The notes under the pieces were generated by a model. It did no database searches, was not told the DNA's origin, and worked only from the letters and a program-made list of their open reading frames with translations. The translations under genes were made by a program, and so were the position numbers. A DNA stretch of 15,974 nt, from NCBI GenBank assembly GCA_946629405.1, contig CAMOXW010000051.1:1-15974 (forward strand), in the 5' to 3' direction. Positions 14,560-15,974 of this stretch are shown piece after piece (position 1 is the stretch's first letter; each line of letters begins with the position of its first letter). The stretch is from an uncultured Ruminococcus sp. GTDB lineage: Bacteria > Bacillota_A > Clostridia > Oscillospirales > Ruminococcaceae.

Positions 14560-14874
14560 ATGCAGAAAAATTTATTAGTTGGTAATGGACTGTATATTCA
14601 ACTTGGCGGTTTTGATTACTTAAATAAGTGGATTTTAACCCGAATGCTTGCCAAAGCAAAAATGGGAAAATATAATAGTCTTTTTAACGGAATAATAAGT
14701 GGTGATGAAATTGTTGAGCTATTTTGTAATATGTCATCGATAGCAAGAGATATTCAACAAAGGAAATATGATGCTGTGCCAGATAAATGCCCTGATGAGC
14801 AGACGGTGGAATTATTAAGATCAGCAATTAAAGATTTTCAAAGGAACTATATAAAGATAAAAACAATGTATTAA
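14560..14874 (+). CDS. SIR2-like protein, N-terminal fragment (truncated or frameshifted)
   Basis: The 104-residue product begins MQKNLLVGNGLYIQLGG, which resembles the nucleotide-binding start of SIR2-like NAD-consuming proteins found in anti-phage loci. This is recognition from memory and is moderate only. Such proteins are normally several hundred residues long, and no NAD-site His or later Rossmann elements are present. A second coding-like frame takes over at about 14832 (see the next entry), so the gene appears broken. A proper promoter and GGAG ribosome site remain. Codon use is very AT-rich compared with the genes before the tRNA, which suggests acquisition by transfer. The gene is probably inactive. 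Confidence 0.5.
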   Translation: MQKNLLVGNGLYIQLGGFDYLNKWILTRMLAKAKMGKYNSLFNGIISGDEIVELFCNMSSIARDIQQRKYDAVPDKCPDEQTVELLRSAIKDFQRNYIKIKTMY

Positions 14875-14981
14875 ACGAATGGAGAGATAAGTTTAATGAC
14901 GAAACAGTTGAAAAGTTACAAGAAATGCTGTTACCAGAAATGCAACGATATGGATACATTAAAGAAAGCACTGCTCGATAA
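14832..14981 (+). pseudogene. Frame-shifted continuation of, or fusion to, the SIR2-like fragment
   Basis: In the frame one base back from the SIR2-like fragment an open stretch reads FSKELYKDKNNVLNEWRDKF and continues DETVEKLQEMLLPEMQRYGYIKESTAR to a TAA at 14979. It has natural, charged-helix composition but no start codon of its own. Loss of one T in the TTTT run at 14835-14838 would explain the change of frame. Alternatively, a deletion joined two genes here. It overlaps the next ORF's ATG at 14950 by 32 bases. Confidence 0.5.
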
Positions 14982-15465
14982 TTCTGTATTGGTAAATTTC
15001 GATTGTGATAGAAGTGCAATGATTTATGCGACACTCTTTACTAATGAGGATTTTCTGCAACTAATCGAATTGGGCGGAGAGAAATTAAGAAAAGAAGTCG
15101 ATTGTTATTATATATATAATACATATAATAACAGTTTACCGATTAAAAATGAAAATGGTAAATTCATATGCGATGAAAAATACTATTCTCACCCCTTGTG
15201 CGGCGTAAATTGGATCGTTGTCAAAAAAATTGCTGAACTTTTGGGCGGACGTTTACCATTTAAATCTGAAATGGACTTCATAACAAAGAATATAAGTGAT
15301 GATCAACAAATCAACAATAAAGAGATGTATGGCACGACTAATAGCGTGAAAGAATTTCCACCAGATAAATATGGACTTTATGACATATCAGGAAATGTTG
15401 CCGAGTGGTGCGAGGATATACACTTAGGGGGAGCACCCCTATCAAGCTATGTATCGGAGCATTGA
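14950..15465 (+). CDS. FGE-sulfatase (SUMF1)-like protein, truncated at the C-terminus
   Basis: A 171-residue ORF if started at ATG 14950; the in-frame ATG at 14896 would add 18 residues that only shadow the overlapping frame. The C-terminal half has formylglycine-generating-enzyme family marks: HPLCGVNW (81-88), ELLGGRLPFKSEMDF (96-110, for the usual GxRLPTEAEWE) and YGLYDISGNVAEWCED (141-156). The reading frame then ends after LSSYVSEH, so the RGGS block, the Cys pair of true FGE enzymes and the GFR end are missing. In the frame two bases on, LRGST and later RWRGYF appear, interrupted by stops, as if the 3' end decayed. No good ribosome site is seen at 14950. In some bacterial conflict systems FGE-fold domains act as non-enzymatic partners; here function is unknown. 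Confidence 0.6.
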   Translation: MDTLKKALLDNSVLVNFDCDRSAMIYATLFTNEDFLQLIELGGEKLRKEVDCYYIYNTYNNSLPIKNENGKFICDEKYYSHPLCGVNWIVVKKIAELLGGRLPFKSEMDFITKNISDDQQINNKEMYGTTNSVKEFPPDKYGLYDISGNVAEWCEDIHLGGAPLSSYVSEH

Positions 15466-15786
15466 ATTTTGAAAAATTGTAATGCGGAGATACCGTGCTT
15501 GCTGGAAAAGAATCGCCACTCCGTTGGAGAGGTTACTTTTGAGTTGTATGCTCTGTGAATATTTGCATAATATATTTGATATTCTTGATTTAGTTGCGTT
15601 TCCAAATGCGGACCTTTTTCAACATTGGATTTTAATAAGACATAGGACGTATTTTTAGTTCATAGATATTCATAATAATTTGAGGTAGTGAGTATGAATA
15701 TCGATCGTTTTCACGCAAAAAATACCATATAATGAATCGGAACGTAAAATAGTAATGCGATTTTGCGAAAATCATGCAAAATCATA
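15466..15786 (+). other. Gene-poor AT-rich stretch with gene remnants
   Basis: About 320 bases hold no intact gene. The first 75 bases look like the decayed 3' end of the FGE-like gene. At 15548-15658 a 36-residue ORF (MLCEYLHNIFDILDLVAFPN and on to HRTYF) has natural composition but no ribosome site and no recognised family, so it may be another remnant. From 15659 nothing codes until the promoter region of the last gene. Confidence 0.4.
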
Positions 15787-15849
15787 TTGACTTTTACGCC
15801 GATATATGATACACTAATATCAAAAGATTTTGCAAAATTTCTGCAAAAT
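15760..15849. promoter_or_regulatory. Array of TGCAAAAT half-sites flanking the last promoter
   Basis: ATTTTGC (15760-15766) faces TGCAAAAT (15775-15782) just upstream of the -35 box. Past the -10 box come the perfect 12-bp palindrome ATTTTGCAAAAT (15827-15838) and a further TGCAAAAT (15842-15849) that abuts the ribosome site. The sites bracket the promoter on both sides, as expected for a looping or cooperative repressor. Confidence 0.55.
15787..15815 (+). promoter_or_regulatory. Promoter of the AAA-type ATPase gene
   Basis: TTGACT (15787-15792), a 17-base spacer and TACACT (15810-15815). The predicted transcript start, near 15822, is just before the 12-bp palindrome. Confidence 0.65.
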
Positions 15850-15862
15850 GGAGGGCAAATTT

Positions 15863-15974
15863 ATGCTTTTAGAATTCAAAACGAAAAATTACAAATCATT
15901 TGTAGATGAAATGAGTTTTATTATGTCTCCTGCACCAAAGCAGAAAGGGCTGGATTACAGTGTTCAGACCACAA
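15863..15974 (+). CDS. AAA/OLD-type ATPase, N-terminus (partial, runs off the window)
   Basis: Only 37 codons are present. They begin MLLEFKTKNYKSFVDEMSF and continue with APKQKGLDYSVQ. This matches the first strand of ABC/SMC-like AAA ATPases of the AAA_15/AAA_21 or OLD type, whose start is typically a hydrophobic residue, then F-x-V-x-N-F/Y-K-S-F. Such ATPases are common in anti-phage systems, often next to a nuclease or RloB-type partner, but the partner would lie outside this window. The Walker A motif is not yet reached. GGAGGG sits 7 bases before the ATG. The AT-rich composition and palindromic control region fit an acquired, tightly regulated gene. Confidence 0.65.
   Translation, partial: MLLEFKTKNYKSFVDEMSFIMSPAPKQKGLDYSVQTT

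Overview
The window looks like a chromosome segment of a cellulosome-forming Ruminococcus-type Firmicute (Oscillospiraceae). The main evidence is a secreted protein with cohesin-type modules and a C-terminal dockerin, next to a giant secreted protein that also ends in a dockerin. Near-consensus sigma-A promoters with 17-bp spacers and strong AGGAGG-type ribosome sites also fit a low- to mid-GC Gram-positive. The species cannot be fixed from this sequence.

Layout. Positions 1-141 hold a chain of four hairpins, probably a dispersed repeat. The minus strand then carries a TetR-type regulator (142-789), a sodium:solute symporter (934-2532), a scaffoldin-like protein with dockerin (2707-4629) and a 2130-residue leucine-rich-repeat protein with dockerin (4791-11183), each with its own promoter. 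The plus strand carries a two-gene unit, cysteine synthase plus a Gfo/Idh/MocA oxidoreductase (11460-13381), then a thioredoxin-type glutathione peroxidase (13574-14116) and tRNA-Thr(CGT) (14383-14458). After the tRNA the base composition becomes strongly AT-rich. That tail holds a truncated SIR2-like gene, a truncated formylglycine-generating-enzyme-like gene, a small remnant ORF and the first 37 codons of a probable AAA/OLD-type ATPase behind a palindrome-rich promoter. It reads as the decayed edge of a defence island at a tRNA gene.

How the genes may work together. The scaffoldin and the giant protein have closely similar dockerins, so both may dock to the same cohesin on a larger cell-surface complex. 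No glycoside hydrolase, sortase motif or anchoring scaffoldin is present here. The cysteine synthase unit and the peroxidase could both serve thiol and redox balance, but they are transcribed separately. The parts most worth a second look are the near-identical cohesin pair, the giant non-catalytic dockerin protein, the palindromic operator inside the peroxidase leader, and the tRNA-adjacent AT-rich island.
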